DNA from: a gamma proteobacterium HTCC2207
GTDB lineage: Bacteria > Pseudomonadota > Gammaproteobacteria > Pseudomonadales > Porticoccaceae
Direction of reading: 5' to 3'
Assembly: GCA_905182855.1 (NCBI GenBank)
Contig: CAJJDA010000005.1
Span: 157,593 to 221,592 of the forward strand
Length of the DNA: 64,000 nucleotides
Shown: piece after piece, positions 8,659 through 16,443 of the stretch
Layout of the letters: every line of letters starts with the position of its first letter
Numbering within the stretch: position 1 is the stretch's first letter
Made by a program: the position numbers and the translations under genes
Notes under the pieces: generated by a model
What the model saw: only the letters and a program-made list of their open reading frames with translations
Told to the model about the DNA's origin: nothing
Databases searched by the model: none

Positions 8659-10022
8659 ATATCAATTTCGCTAAATTTTGTGCCGCTTTTGTAGCGGCAG
8701 CTGCCCTCAGTATGCCAGCTATGGCACAGGACGCTAAGACGCTCGACGAGCTATTGCAAATGATTGAGAGCTCAACACTCTCAGAGTCTTCTGAGTATCG
8801 CAAGCGTGAGGCAACGTTTAAGCGTGAGCAGCGTACCCAGGCGCAGCAACTGAAGAAGGCTGAAAATACTAAATCTGCTGAAGAGCGTCGTTCAGATCGC
8901 TTGGAACAGGTTATTCGTGACAATGATTTGTTGTTGGCTGGCCTTCGTGAGCAACGGGATAAGCGCCTCGGGTCACTCAAGGAGCTATTCGGTCATTTGA
9001 CTGGCGCTGCCGGTGACATTCGTGCCAACCTCAACCAGTCTATTGTCAGTGCCCAGATTCCTGGTCGTACCGAGTTTCTCGATACGATCATCGAGAAAAT
9101 GAGCAGCGATACACGCCTACCATCGATCGAAGATATTGAGAAGCTTTGGTATGAACAGCAGCGAGAAATGATTGAGAGTGGACGTATTGTTAAGTTCAAC
9201 CGATCCGTGCTGCTAGCCAACGGTACACAGGATGAGATGGAAGTTGTTCGTGTTGGAACTTATAACCTGATGGCTGACGGCATGTACCTTGAGTATAGTC
9301 CTGAAACTGGTCTAGTTTCTGAACTTGCGCGACAGCCTAGCTCACACCAATCTAGCGCTGCAGATCTGCAGGAAGCCGTTAATGGCTTTACTAAAGTGGG
9401 TCTGGACCCAAGTGGACCACTGGGCGGCGGTCTTTTGCGCGCCCTGATCAATACACCCACATTGATGGAGCGCTGGCACTACGGTGGCATCGTAGGCTAT
9501 GTAATCTCTGCCGTGTTTGTTGTGGCAATCTTGTTGGCTCTATGGCGCTTTAAAGTGCTGATGGGTATGTCTAGCGCCGTTACTACTCAGCTAAAGGCTA
9601 AGACAGCCAATGTTGGCAACCCATTGGGTCGCGTACTCAAAGTCGCTGCCGATAATCCAGGTCTGGATCCAGAATCGCTGGAATTGAAGCTTCACGAAGC
9701 GGTCCTTAAGGAACGGCCTGACATTGAAGCAGGCTTAAGTTTGCTTAAGATCATTGCGATGGTGGCGCCGCTGTTAGGTCTTCTGGGTACCGTGACTGGT
9801 ATGATTATTACTTTCCAAATGATCACTTTGTTTGGCGCAGGGGATCCCAAGGCAATGGCTGGGGGTATTTCTCAGGCATTGATCACCACTGTATTGGGTC
9901 TGGTTGTTGCTATACCGACCGTTCTGATGCACACATTGGTCAATGGTAAAGCACAGCGTATTCTGCATGTTCTTGAAGAGCAGAGTGCCGGAATTGTTGC
10001 TGGTTCAGTAGAGGGACGCTGA
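8655..10022 (+). CDS. ttpC: TtpC-like MotA/TolQ/ExbB-family component of the TonB2 system
   Basis: A 455-residue ExbB-superfamily protein with a long periplasmic front half. It has a signal peptide (AAFVAAAALSMPAMAQ), a strongly charged coiled coil (residues about 45-100), and a soluble domain with EMEVVRVGTYNLMADGMYLE. A membrane helix near residues 278-298 and the ExbB/TolQ two-helix core (MVAPLLGLLGTVTGMIITFQ, then GGISQALITTVLGLVVAIP) complete it. TtpC proteins are essential partners in Vibrio-type TonB2 systems, energising outer-membrane uptake of iron chelates. It overlaps the DUF3450 gene by four bases and is followed one base later by a standard exbB. Confidence 0.9.
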   Translation: MNINFAKFCAAFVAAAALSMPAMAQDAKTLDELLQMIESSTLSESSEYRKREATFKREQRTQAQQLKKAENTKSAEERRSDRLEQVIRDNDLLLAGLREQRDKRLGSLKELFGHLTGAAGDIRANLNQSIVSAQIPGRTEFLDTIIEKMSSDTRLPSIEDIEKLWYEQQREMIESGRIVKFNRSVLLANGTQDEMEVVRVGTYNLMADGMYLEYSPETGLVSELARQPSSHQSSAADLQEAVNGFTKVGLDPSGPLGGGLLRALINTPTLMERWHYGGIVGYVISAVFVVAILLALWRFKVLMGMSSAVTTQLKAKTANVGNPLGRVLKVAADNPGLDPESLELKLHEAVLKERPDIEAGLSLLKIIAMVAPLLGLLGTVTGMIITFQMITLFGAGDPKAMAGGISQALITTVLGLVVAIPTVLMHTLVNGKAQRILHVLEEQSAGIVAGSVEGR

Positions 10023-10023
10023 G

Positions 10024-10548
10024 ATGTTTTTCGTTGATACAATGGCGGAAATTGGGAAGTTTATGGATTCAGGCGGCACGGTCCTTTGGGCTATTGTCGT
10101 CCTGCTGTTCGTTATGTGGACTCTCATATTCGAGCGTATGTGGTATCTCCGAACCAGCGTAGGCGTTGACGTTCAGCGTGCCCTAACGGCGTGGGAAGAG
10201 CGCAAAGAGCGCAAATCTAAAGGCGCCCACCAGGTACGGGAAAAGTTGATTTCTGAAGTGAGTATTGAAATCGATACGAACCTTATGATGATTAAGACAT
10301 TGGTTGCGTTAGCACCACTGTTTGGGTTACTGGGAACAGTGACCGGAATGATCACTGTATTCGACGTCATGGCATTTACTGGTGGCGGTGATGCCAAGGC
10401 AATGGCCGGTGGCGTATCTCAGGCAACGGTTCCGACAATGTCGGGGATGGTTGCGGCTCTCTCGGGCGTTTTTGGCATGACCTATGTCGAGCGTGGAGCA
10501 GAGCGAGAGAAGCACCTCCTAGCCGATCATCTGACCATGGATCACTAA
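10024..10548 (+). CDS. exbB: ExbB-family proton channel subunit (ExbB2)
   Basis: A 174-residue MotA/TolQ/ExbB protein with three membrane segments. The first is near residues 20-37 (GTVLWAIVVLLFVMW), after a short N-terminus. The core pair is ALAPLFGLLGTVTGMITVFD and SQATVPTMSGMVAALSGVFGM. It forms the inner-membrane proton channel with ExbD and powers TonB. It is shorter than classical ExbB (about 240 residues), as expected for ExbB2 of the TtpC-containing system. The gene begins one base after ttpC ends, indicating coupled expression. Confidence 0.93.
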   Translation: MFFVDTMAEIGKFMDSGGTVLWAIVVLLFVMWTLIFERMWYLRTSVGVDVQRALTAWEERKERKSKGAHQVREKLISEVSIEIDTNLMMIKTLVALAPLFGLLGTVTGMITVFDVMAFTGGGDAKAMAGGVSQATVPTMSGMVAALSGVFGMTYVERGAEREKHLLADHLTMDH

Positions 10549-10595
10549 TTGGGACCTGCCGCCTAATCGCTGCAGAAATCCTATGAGAGACAACT

Positions 10596-11000
10596 ATGCG
10601 CAATAGAACAAACAGAGCACAGGCACAGGGTGAGACCATTGATCTTACACCTATGCTAGACGTGGTTTTCATCATGTTGATCTTCTTTATCGTTACCGCT
10701 TCGTTTATTAAGCTTCCCGGTGTTGAGGTTAATAAGATTGACACTAGCACCGACGATTCCTACAAGAAGGTAGGTATATTGGTAGCGGTAACCGAGAACA
10801 ATGAATATTGGATTGATAAAAAGCGCGTTGAAACTACCGCGTTGAAAATTAATCTTTCAAGATTATTCAATGAAAACCCAAAGGGCGGCATGGTCATCCA
10901 AGCTGATAATGAATCTAACATTGAATCGGTTGCCAAAGTGGCTGATATCGCACGCGATATCGGTATTGCCCCAGTAGCCATTTCTGTTGAAAACGACTGA
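10596..11000 (+). CDS. exbD: ExbD-family proton channel subunit (ExbD2)
   Basis: A 134-residue ExbD/TolR protein. It has a short basic cytoplasmic N-terminus and then the single membrane helix with the proton-carrying aspartate in TPMLDVVFIMLIFFIVTASF (Asp24). A periplasmic domain of about 90 residues follows, containing WIDKKRVE and GMVIQADNESNIESVAKV. It works with the ExbB protein encoded just upstream. A 47-base gap separates it from exbB, with GAGA preceding the ATG. Confidence 0.95.
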   Translation: MRNRTNRAQAQGETIDLTPMLDVVFIMLIFFIVTASFIKLPGVEVNKIDTSTDDSYKKVGILVAVTENNEYWIDKKRVETTALKINLSRLFNENPKGGMVIQADNESNIESVAKVADIARDIGIAPVAISVEND

Positions 11001-11009
11001 GTTAAAAGT

Positions 11010-11612
11010 ATGCCTGTAATCAGAGTTGGCGTTTCCGCAGCACTTGGAGTGCTGGTTACCTTTTTGTTGATTATTTTAATGTATAAGTTAATCGACTCAG
11101 GTAGCAAAGACCTAGATCCAAAAGCTAGCATTAAAATCCCTGACTTCCTCCATATAGAGCGTCAAGTTACCGAAAATGTAAATTCAGAGGTTGCGAAACC
11201 TGAAGAGCCAGAGGCACCGCCACCGGATATTCCCGATGATAACATCGAGTTTGAGGTACCCGATAATGCTATAAGCATGGCAGCTCCCGCGGCTGGTGGT
11301 AATTTAAGTATTGGTAATTCAGGCTTCGCGCGAGATTCGGATTATATCCCCGTCTACGTTCCACAGCCGCGTTACCCCAATCGTGCGCAAACGCGAGGTA
11401 AAGAGGGTTATGCAGTCATCGAGGTAACAATCACGACGACTGGTGGCGTTCGTGATCCAGTGATGGTCGAAGAGTGGCCTGAGGGCTGGGGCTTCGGCAG
11501 AGCGGCGCTTAAAGCGGCCCTCAAGCTGAAATATAACCCCCGGGTTATTGACGGAGTGGGCCAAGAAGTTCCGAACGTGATGTATAAATTTACCTTCCAA
11601 ATGGCTAAGTAA
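11010..11612 (+). CDS. tonB: TonB-family energy transducer (TonB2 type)
   Basis: A 200-residue TonB protein. One N-terminal membrane anchor (residues about 8-28, ALGVLVTFLLIILMYKLI) is followed by an acidic and proline-rich spacer (PEEPEAPPPDIPDDNIEF). The C-terminal TonB domain runs from about residue 112, with VPQPRYPNRAQTRGKEGYAV and LKLKYNPRVIDG. It spans the periplasm and transmits energy to TonB-dependent outer-membrane receptors. The short spacer fits TonB2-type proteins. It lies nine bases after exbD and ten before the TPR gene. Confidence 0.94.
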   Translation: MPVIRVGVSAALGVLVTFLLIILMYKLIDSGSKDLDPKASIKIPDFLHIERQVTENVNSEVAKPEEPEAPPPDIPDDNIEFEVPDNAISMAAPAAGGNLSIGNSGFARDSDYIPVYVPQPRYPNRAQTRGKEGYAVIEVTITTTGGVRDPVMVEEWPEGWGFGRAALKAALKLKYNPRVIDGVGQEVPNVMYKFTFQMAK

Positions 11613-11622
11613 GGGGTACCTG

Positions 11623-13002
11623 ATGTTCAGTCGCACAAAATTGTTAGCCATATTTGGCGCCGCATTTATGCTGCCGCTACTCATCGCAGTAGCAAATCCA
11701 GAGGCACTGTCAGGGACCTCTGTATTAGCAGCAGAAAAAAAGCAGCCGAAGTATAAAGATGTTAAGACTCGAAAAAGGCAGTCGGTGGGAGGCAAGTGCG
11801 CCAAGGCTCTAGAGAAAGTCCAAGTCGTTCTGGAAGAAGAAAATTGGCCTGAGTCGCTAAAAATGCTAAATGGCATTGAGGCGAGCGCTAAAACTTGTGC
11901 TTCTGACTATGAGCAGACTCAAATATGGAAGTTTAAGGGTTATATTTACTACTCCTTAGACGACTTCCCTCGCGCTATTCGCAGTTACCGCAAAGTTATC
12001 GATGGAGTGGGTACACCGCTTGAGTTGGCTCTGGATACCCGATATACAGTTGCCCAGCTTTACACTGTGGAAGAGCAGTATGGCAAAGCCGCCATAGAGC
12101 TTGAAATCTGGATGGACGCTGCCAATATTATCGGCGGTGACGCCCGTGTCTTACTCGCGCAAATTTACTACCAGCTGGAGCGCAAAGCTGAGGCGTTGAG
12201 CATGTTGGAATTGGCGATAGATGATGCCGAGTCGAAAGCGATTCTACCAAAGGAAAACTGGTGGGGGCTGCAGCGGGTTCTTTATTATGAGAAAAACGAT
12301 TTTAAGCGGGTCACTCGCATCCTCGAAAAGCTGGTTAAGCATTATCCTAAGTGGACCTACTGGAAGCAGCTTGGTGGCATGTATGGCGAGCTTGAGCGAG
12401 AAATGGACCGCCTTGTGGCTACCGAAGTCGTCTATTTAAATGGCGAATTGAACAAAGAGCGGCAGATCATGAGTATGGCTTACATGTATCTAGGTGCCGA
12501 GGTACCTTACCGGGCTGCTCGGATTATTGAAAAAGGTATGCAGGATAAGGATGCTGACGGCAAGACGTTAATTAAACGCAACGCCAAGAATCTTGAGATA
12601 TTGGGGACGGCCTGGTATCAATCAAAAGACTTAAAGCGTGCGCTCAAATCTCTTGAAAGTGCCTCCAAATTTTCTGATACTGGTAATCTTCAGGCGAGAT
12701 TAGCAGGGATCTATCTGGATCTTGGCCGCGACAGAGAAGCTTACCGCGCATCTCGACGAGCGGCGCAGAAAGGTGGAGTTAAGCGACCCGACTCTAACTA
12801 TCTGGTTATGGGTAATTCGCTGATCAATCTTCATTGTTATAAAGATGCTATTTCGGCGTTCCAAAAGGCGTTGAAGCGAGCGAAAGACAAGAAAACCAAA
12901 CGTTATCCTCAGCAGTGGATCCGCTATGCGGATACTGAGGGCAACAGGCTTCAGAAGCTTCGTGATGTTGGTGCTACGGTACCGGGTTGTAGTAAGGCTT
13001 AA
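11623..13002 (+). CDS. TPR-repeat protein of the TonB2 operon
   Basis: A 459-residue exported protein closing the TonB2 operon. A signal-like N-terminus (LAIFGAAFMLPLLIAVANP) precedes repeated helical pairs with TPR character, for example KFKGYIYYSLDDFPRAIRSY (about residue 105), ALSMLELAIDDAE, GTAWYQSKDLKRALKSLESA (about residue 328) and NLHCYKDAISAFQKALKRAK (about 405). TPR proteins are regular members of TonB2/TtpC clusters; a scaffold or adaptor role is inferred, not shown. The gene ends just before a strong terminator, which marks the end of the transcription unit. Confidence 0.88.
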   Translation: MFSRTKLLAIFGAAFMLPLLIAVANPEALSGTSVLAAEKKQPKYKDVKTRKRQSVGGKCAKALEKVQVVLEEENWPESLKMLNGIEASAKTCASDYEQTQIWKFKGYIYYSLDDFPRAIRSYRKVIDGVGTPLELALDTRYTVAQLYTVEEQYGKAAIELEIWMDAANIIGGDARVLLAQIYYQLERKAEALSMLELAIDDAESKAILPKENWWGLQRVLYYEKNDFKRVTRILEKLVKHYPKWTYWKQLGGMYGELEREMDRLVATEVVYLNGELNKERQIMSMAYMYLGAEVPYRAARIIEKGMQDKDADGKTLIKRNAKNLEILGTAWYQSKDLKRALKSLESASKFSDTGNLQARLAGIYLDLGRDREAYRASRRAAQKGGVKRPDSNYLVMGNSLINLHCYKDAISAFQKALKRAKDKKTKRYPQQWIRYADTEGNRLQKLRDVGATVPGCSKA

Positions 13003-13016
13003 TATATTGCAGTAAC

Positions 13017-13054
13017 AAAAAAGGCCCAGTAATGCAGATTGCTGGGCCTTTTTT
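13017..13054 (+). terminator. Rho-independent terminator of the TonB2-type operon
   Basis: Stem GGCCCAG (13023-13029) with CTGGGCC (13042-13048), extended by A-run/T-run pairing and ending in six T residues at 13049-13054. It begins 14 bases after the TPR gene stop codon. Confidence 0.9.
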
Positions 13055-13170
13055 AATTACTAGCCGGTTTGATTACGGCAGAGATACAGAGACCTTGGCC
13101 GGTCGCACCTAAGCGATATTCAGACATGAAGAATATAACGGCTTCAGTGGGTACAAAAATTTCCGATTAC

Positions 13171-14475
13171 TTAGATAGTTTTACTAAATATGCGAGAATT
13201 GCGCTGATAGTTATAGAGGGGTTGGGTTTGCGCTGGCAGATCGGCTACCTCAGCCTCAACAAAACCTTTTTCTAAGAACCAGTGGGCTGTCTGAGTGGTG
13301 AGCACGAATAACTTGCGGAGTCCCCTCTTTTGGCCTTCCTTTACAATTTCCTGAAGTAGTCTTGCAGCTATGCCCTGACCATGAAATTCGGGATGGGTGG
13401 CTACGCAAGCCAGCTCGCCAGCAGTCTTATCTGCCGTTGGGTATAGCGCGGCGCAGCCAAGCAATAAACCCTCTGGATGGACTACCACCATAAACTGAGA
13501 GATCTCAGTTTCGAGTAATTCGCGGGAGCGTTTAACTAGCACTTGCTGATCTTCTAGCGGTGCAATTAAATTAATTATTCCGCCGACATCCTCAATAGTG
13601 GCGGATCGCAACACCTCGGAATAATCCATCATGATCAAGGTACCGCTGCCGTCACGTGTCAATAGTTCAGAGAGTAAAGCACCATCTTCCGCACAGCCGA
13701 CCAGATGTACCCGCTCTACACCGTTATTACAGGCCTGATAGGCCGAGAAGAGTAGCTGCTTTTCGTCCAAATCCGTCGACTCTGCGGCTAGCGCACTGAC
13801 TTCAGGGAGGGATAGATTACGGATTAACGTTCCGTCCTTCAAGATACCGCGGGCTTCACTGACAAAAATAAGCTTTTGCGCGTTCAGTGCAATGGATACC
13901 TGCGTCGCAACCTCCTGATAGTTTAGATTAAAGGTCTCGCCAGTGGGCGAAAAGCCGATGGGTGATATTAGCACCAGCGCGTTGTCTTTTAGCTGTTGTT
14001 CGATAGCAATGGCATCAATACGACGGATTTCGCCGGTATACTGAAAATCCTCACCATTGAGAATACCCACGGGTTTAGCAGTAATAAAGTTGCCGCCAAT
14101 CACTCGAACTTCAGCCCCGTGCATAGGAGAATTGGGCAATCCCATCGACAATTCCGACTCGATTTGCATTCTGGTGCTACCGACAGCCTCTTTAACGCAC
14201 AGCATGGTGTCACTGTCAGTGATCCGTCGATATCCGTTAAATTGGCTGCTAAGCCCTGAGAGGGCAATGCGGCTGTCAATCTGTGGACGAGCGCCATGTA
14301 CCAGTACAATGCGGATACCGAGGCTCTGCAAGAGCGCAATATCGTGTACTGTGCTATGGAAATTGGCATGATTCACCGCTGCACCGCCGAGCGCGATGAC
14401 GAACGTTCTACCTCGATGGGCATGGATGTACGGCGAGGTTTGCCTAAAAAAATCTACGTAGTTGTTTGTGTCCAT
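13171..14475 (-). CDS. argA: Amino-acid N-acetyltransferase (N-acetylglutamate synthase)
   Basis: ArgA catalyses the first step of arginine synthesis, acetylation of glutamate by acetyl-CoA. The 434-residue protein joins an amino-acid-kinase-like domain to a GNAT domain. The first (residues about 1-285) has RTFVIALGGAAV, VLVHGARPQID and ALVLISPIGFSPTGETFNLN. The second (about 290-434) has GELACVATHPEFHGQGIAARLL. The start at 14475 (MDTNNYVDFFRQTSPYIHAH) is the family start; the frame stays open for 16 more codons. The kinase-like domain normally binds arginine for feedback inhibition. It is divergent from the gspE-like gene. Confidence 0.95.
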   Translation of the reverse strand: MDTNNYVDFFRQTSPYIHAHRGRTFVIALGGAAVNHANFHSTVHDIALLQSLGIRIVLVHGARPQIDSRIALSGLSSQFNGYRRITDSDTMLCVKEAVGSTRMQIESELSMGLPNSPMHGAEVRVIGGNFITAKPVGILNGEDFQYTGEIRRIDAIAIEQQLKDNALVLISPIGFSPTGETFNLNYQEVATQVSIALNAQKLIFVSEARGILKDGTLIRNLSLPEVSALAAESTDLDEKQLLFSAYQACNNGVERVHLVGCAEDGALLSELLTRDGSGTLIMMDYSEVLRSATIEDVGGIINLIAPLEDQQVLVKRSRELLETEISQFMVVVHPEGLLLGCAALYPTADKTAGELACVATHPEFHGQGIAARLLQEIVKEGQKRGLRKLFVLTTQTAHWFLEKGFVEAEVADLPAQTQPLYNYQRNSRIFSKTI

Positions 14476-14634
14476 AGTGGGATTATAAGCAACACTGAGG
14501 CATAAGTTGAGAAAATAATTCACTCATCACCCTATATACCTAGTTCGGCTCACAATAGTGCCATATTTTATGGGCCGCCAAGCAAAATACAGTCTAATAA
14601 TTAGCCGTAAGGACATAACAGGAGTGACTGACCG

Positions 14635-16401
14635 ATGCAGTCTAAATCTCAGGGTAGATGGCTCGACCTTAACGGCGCCCTAAAAGATCTAGTGAATGAT
14701 GGACTGTTGCTGCAAGCGGATGCGAGCAGTCTTGCCGTTGAGCACAAAACACGCGAAGAGGCCTTATTACACCCGCTACAATATATTGCGAGCAAGGGCC
14801 ACTCACAACCCATTGATAAGAACCCGCTGAACATTAGGGTGCTAAGCCAATGGCTGGCAACTAAGTCGCATTTAGAGTTCGTCCATATCGACCCGTTGAA
14901 AATAGATGTTGCGGCAGTCACGGCAGTGATGCCACTCGCCTATGCCAAGCGCTATGGCATTCTGTGCATTGAGGTAACACCAGAGGAACTGGTGGTTGTA
15001 ACCATGGAGCCCTTTAACCAGGACTGGTTAGCAAGCCTGGAGCAAACCAGCCGCAGGACGGTGCGAGCGCAGGTGGCTACTCCTGAAGACATCAAGAAGT
15101 ATACCCTAGAATTTTATTCCCTCTCCAAATCAGTATTTGGCGCAAGGGCTTCGTCTAGCGACGCGCCGAGCCTTACGAACTTTGAGCAACTGCTTGAGAT
15201 GGGCACATTAAAAGATGCGGACGCTCAGGATAAACACGTAGTCAATATCGTCGACTGGCTATTGCAGTATGCTTTTGAGCAGCGTGCGAGCGATATTCAT
15301 CTAGAGCCTCGGCGGATTAAGGGGCGGGTAAGATTTCGAATAGACGGCGTATTACAGCTGGTATATGAATTGCCTGACAACGTAATGCCAGCTATGACCA
15401 GCCGGCTAAAGATATTGGGACGCATGGACGTCGCCGAAAAGCGTCGGCCTCAGGACGGCCGAATCAAAACTAAAGCGCCCAATGGCAAAGAAGTCGAACT
15501 GCGCCTTTCCACAATGGCCACAGCCTTTGGTGAAAAATTAGTGATACGAATCTTTGATCCCGATGTGATACTCCGTAGTTTTTCCCAATTGGGATTACTG
15601 GCTGCAGATCTACTTAGTTGGCAGGCAATGACCGAGCGAGCCAACGGAATTGTTCTTGTGACCGGCCCGACAGGATCAGGTAAAACGACTACCCTATATT
15701 CCACCCTAAAGCTATTAGCTAAGGAATCAGTCAATGTGAGCACTCTTGAAGACCCCATTGAGATGGTGGTAGACAGCTTTAATCAGAGTCAGATCCAACC
15801 GGCAATCGGCTATGACTTTGCTGGCGGTATTCGTACCTTGATGCGACAGGATCCAGATATTATTATGGTTGGCGAGATTCGGGATAATGAGACTGCTGAG
15901 ATGGCGCTGCAGGCGGCGCTAACCGGTCATTTGGTATTGTCGACACTGCATACCAATGACGCGCCATCTGCTATCAGCCGACTCCTCGAACTAGGGGTCC
16001 CAGGCCATTTACTCAAGGCGACCCTAGTTGGAGTGATGGCGCAGCGTCTAGTGCGAACCCTGTGTATGGCCTGTCGAAAAGCCGTGACGCCTAGTGCCGC
16101 GGTCTGGCAAGAATTGATAGCCCCGTTTGTAATACCCAAGCCGAAGATAATCTATCAGCCTGCGGGCTGTCGTGAATGCCGCAACACAGGTTATGCTGGA
16201 CGTCAGGGTATTTATGAGATCATGTCTATAGCTGGTGACCTATTGGCTGCGCTCAGTTCAGATGCAGATATGCAGTACATTCGTCAGTTAGCGGTCAATC
16301 AGGGCATGAGACCATTACGCCTTGCTGGCGCGACTAAAGTCACGGAGGGTATCACCTCTATAGAGGAAGTGATGCGCGTTACACCAGAGCACATCACATG
16401 A
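14635..16401 (+). CDS. GspE/PilB-family secretion ATPase (orphan)
   Basis: A 588-residue hexameric traffic ATPase of the type II secretion/type IV pilus class. The order is an N-terminal MshEN-like region (residues about 20-170), the NTE/Asp-box segment ASDIHLEPRRIKGRVRFRIDG, Walker A GPTGSGKTT (about 346), EDPIE, Walker B region DIIMVGEIRD with the His box LTGHLVLSTLHTND, and a tetracysteine zinc module (CMACRK ... CRECRNTGYAGRQGIYE). AGGAG lies 13 bases before the ATG. No other gsp or pil genes adjoin; the gene sits between argA and glnE, so the machine it drives must be encoded elsewhere. Confidence 0.9.
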   Translation: MQSKSQGRWLDLNGALKDLVNDGLLLQADASSLAVEHKTREEALLHPLQYIASKGHSQPIDKNPLNIRVLSQWLATKSHLEFVHIDPLKIDVAAVTAVMPLAYAKRYGILCIEVTPEELVVVTMEPFNQDWLASLEQTSRRTVRAQVATPEDIKKYTLEFYSLSKSVFGARASSSDAPSLTNFEQLLEMGTLKDADAQDKHVVNIVDWLLQYAFEQRASDIHLEPRRIKGRVRFRIDGVLQLVYELPDNVMPAMTSRLKILGRMDVAEKRRPQDGRIKTKAPNGKEVELRLSTMATAFGEKLVIRIFDPDVILRSFSQLGLLAADLLSWQAMTERANGIVLVTGPTGSGKTTTLYSTLKLLAKESVNVSTLEDPIEMVVDSFNQSQIQPAIGYDFAGGIRTLMRQDPDIIMVGEIRDNETAEMALQAALTGHLVLSTLHTNDAPSAISRLLELGVPGHLLKATLVGVMAQRLVRTLCMACRKAVTPSAAVWQELIAPFVIPKPKIIYQPAGCRECRNTGYAGRQGIYEIMSIAGDLLAALSSDADMQYIRQLAVNQGMRPLRLAGATKVTEGITSIEEVMRVTPEHIT

Positions 16402-16443
16402 TAACTTAGCCTGAGACTCAGTTAGTAAAAAGGTAGCCACTAC

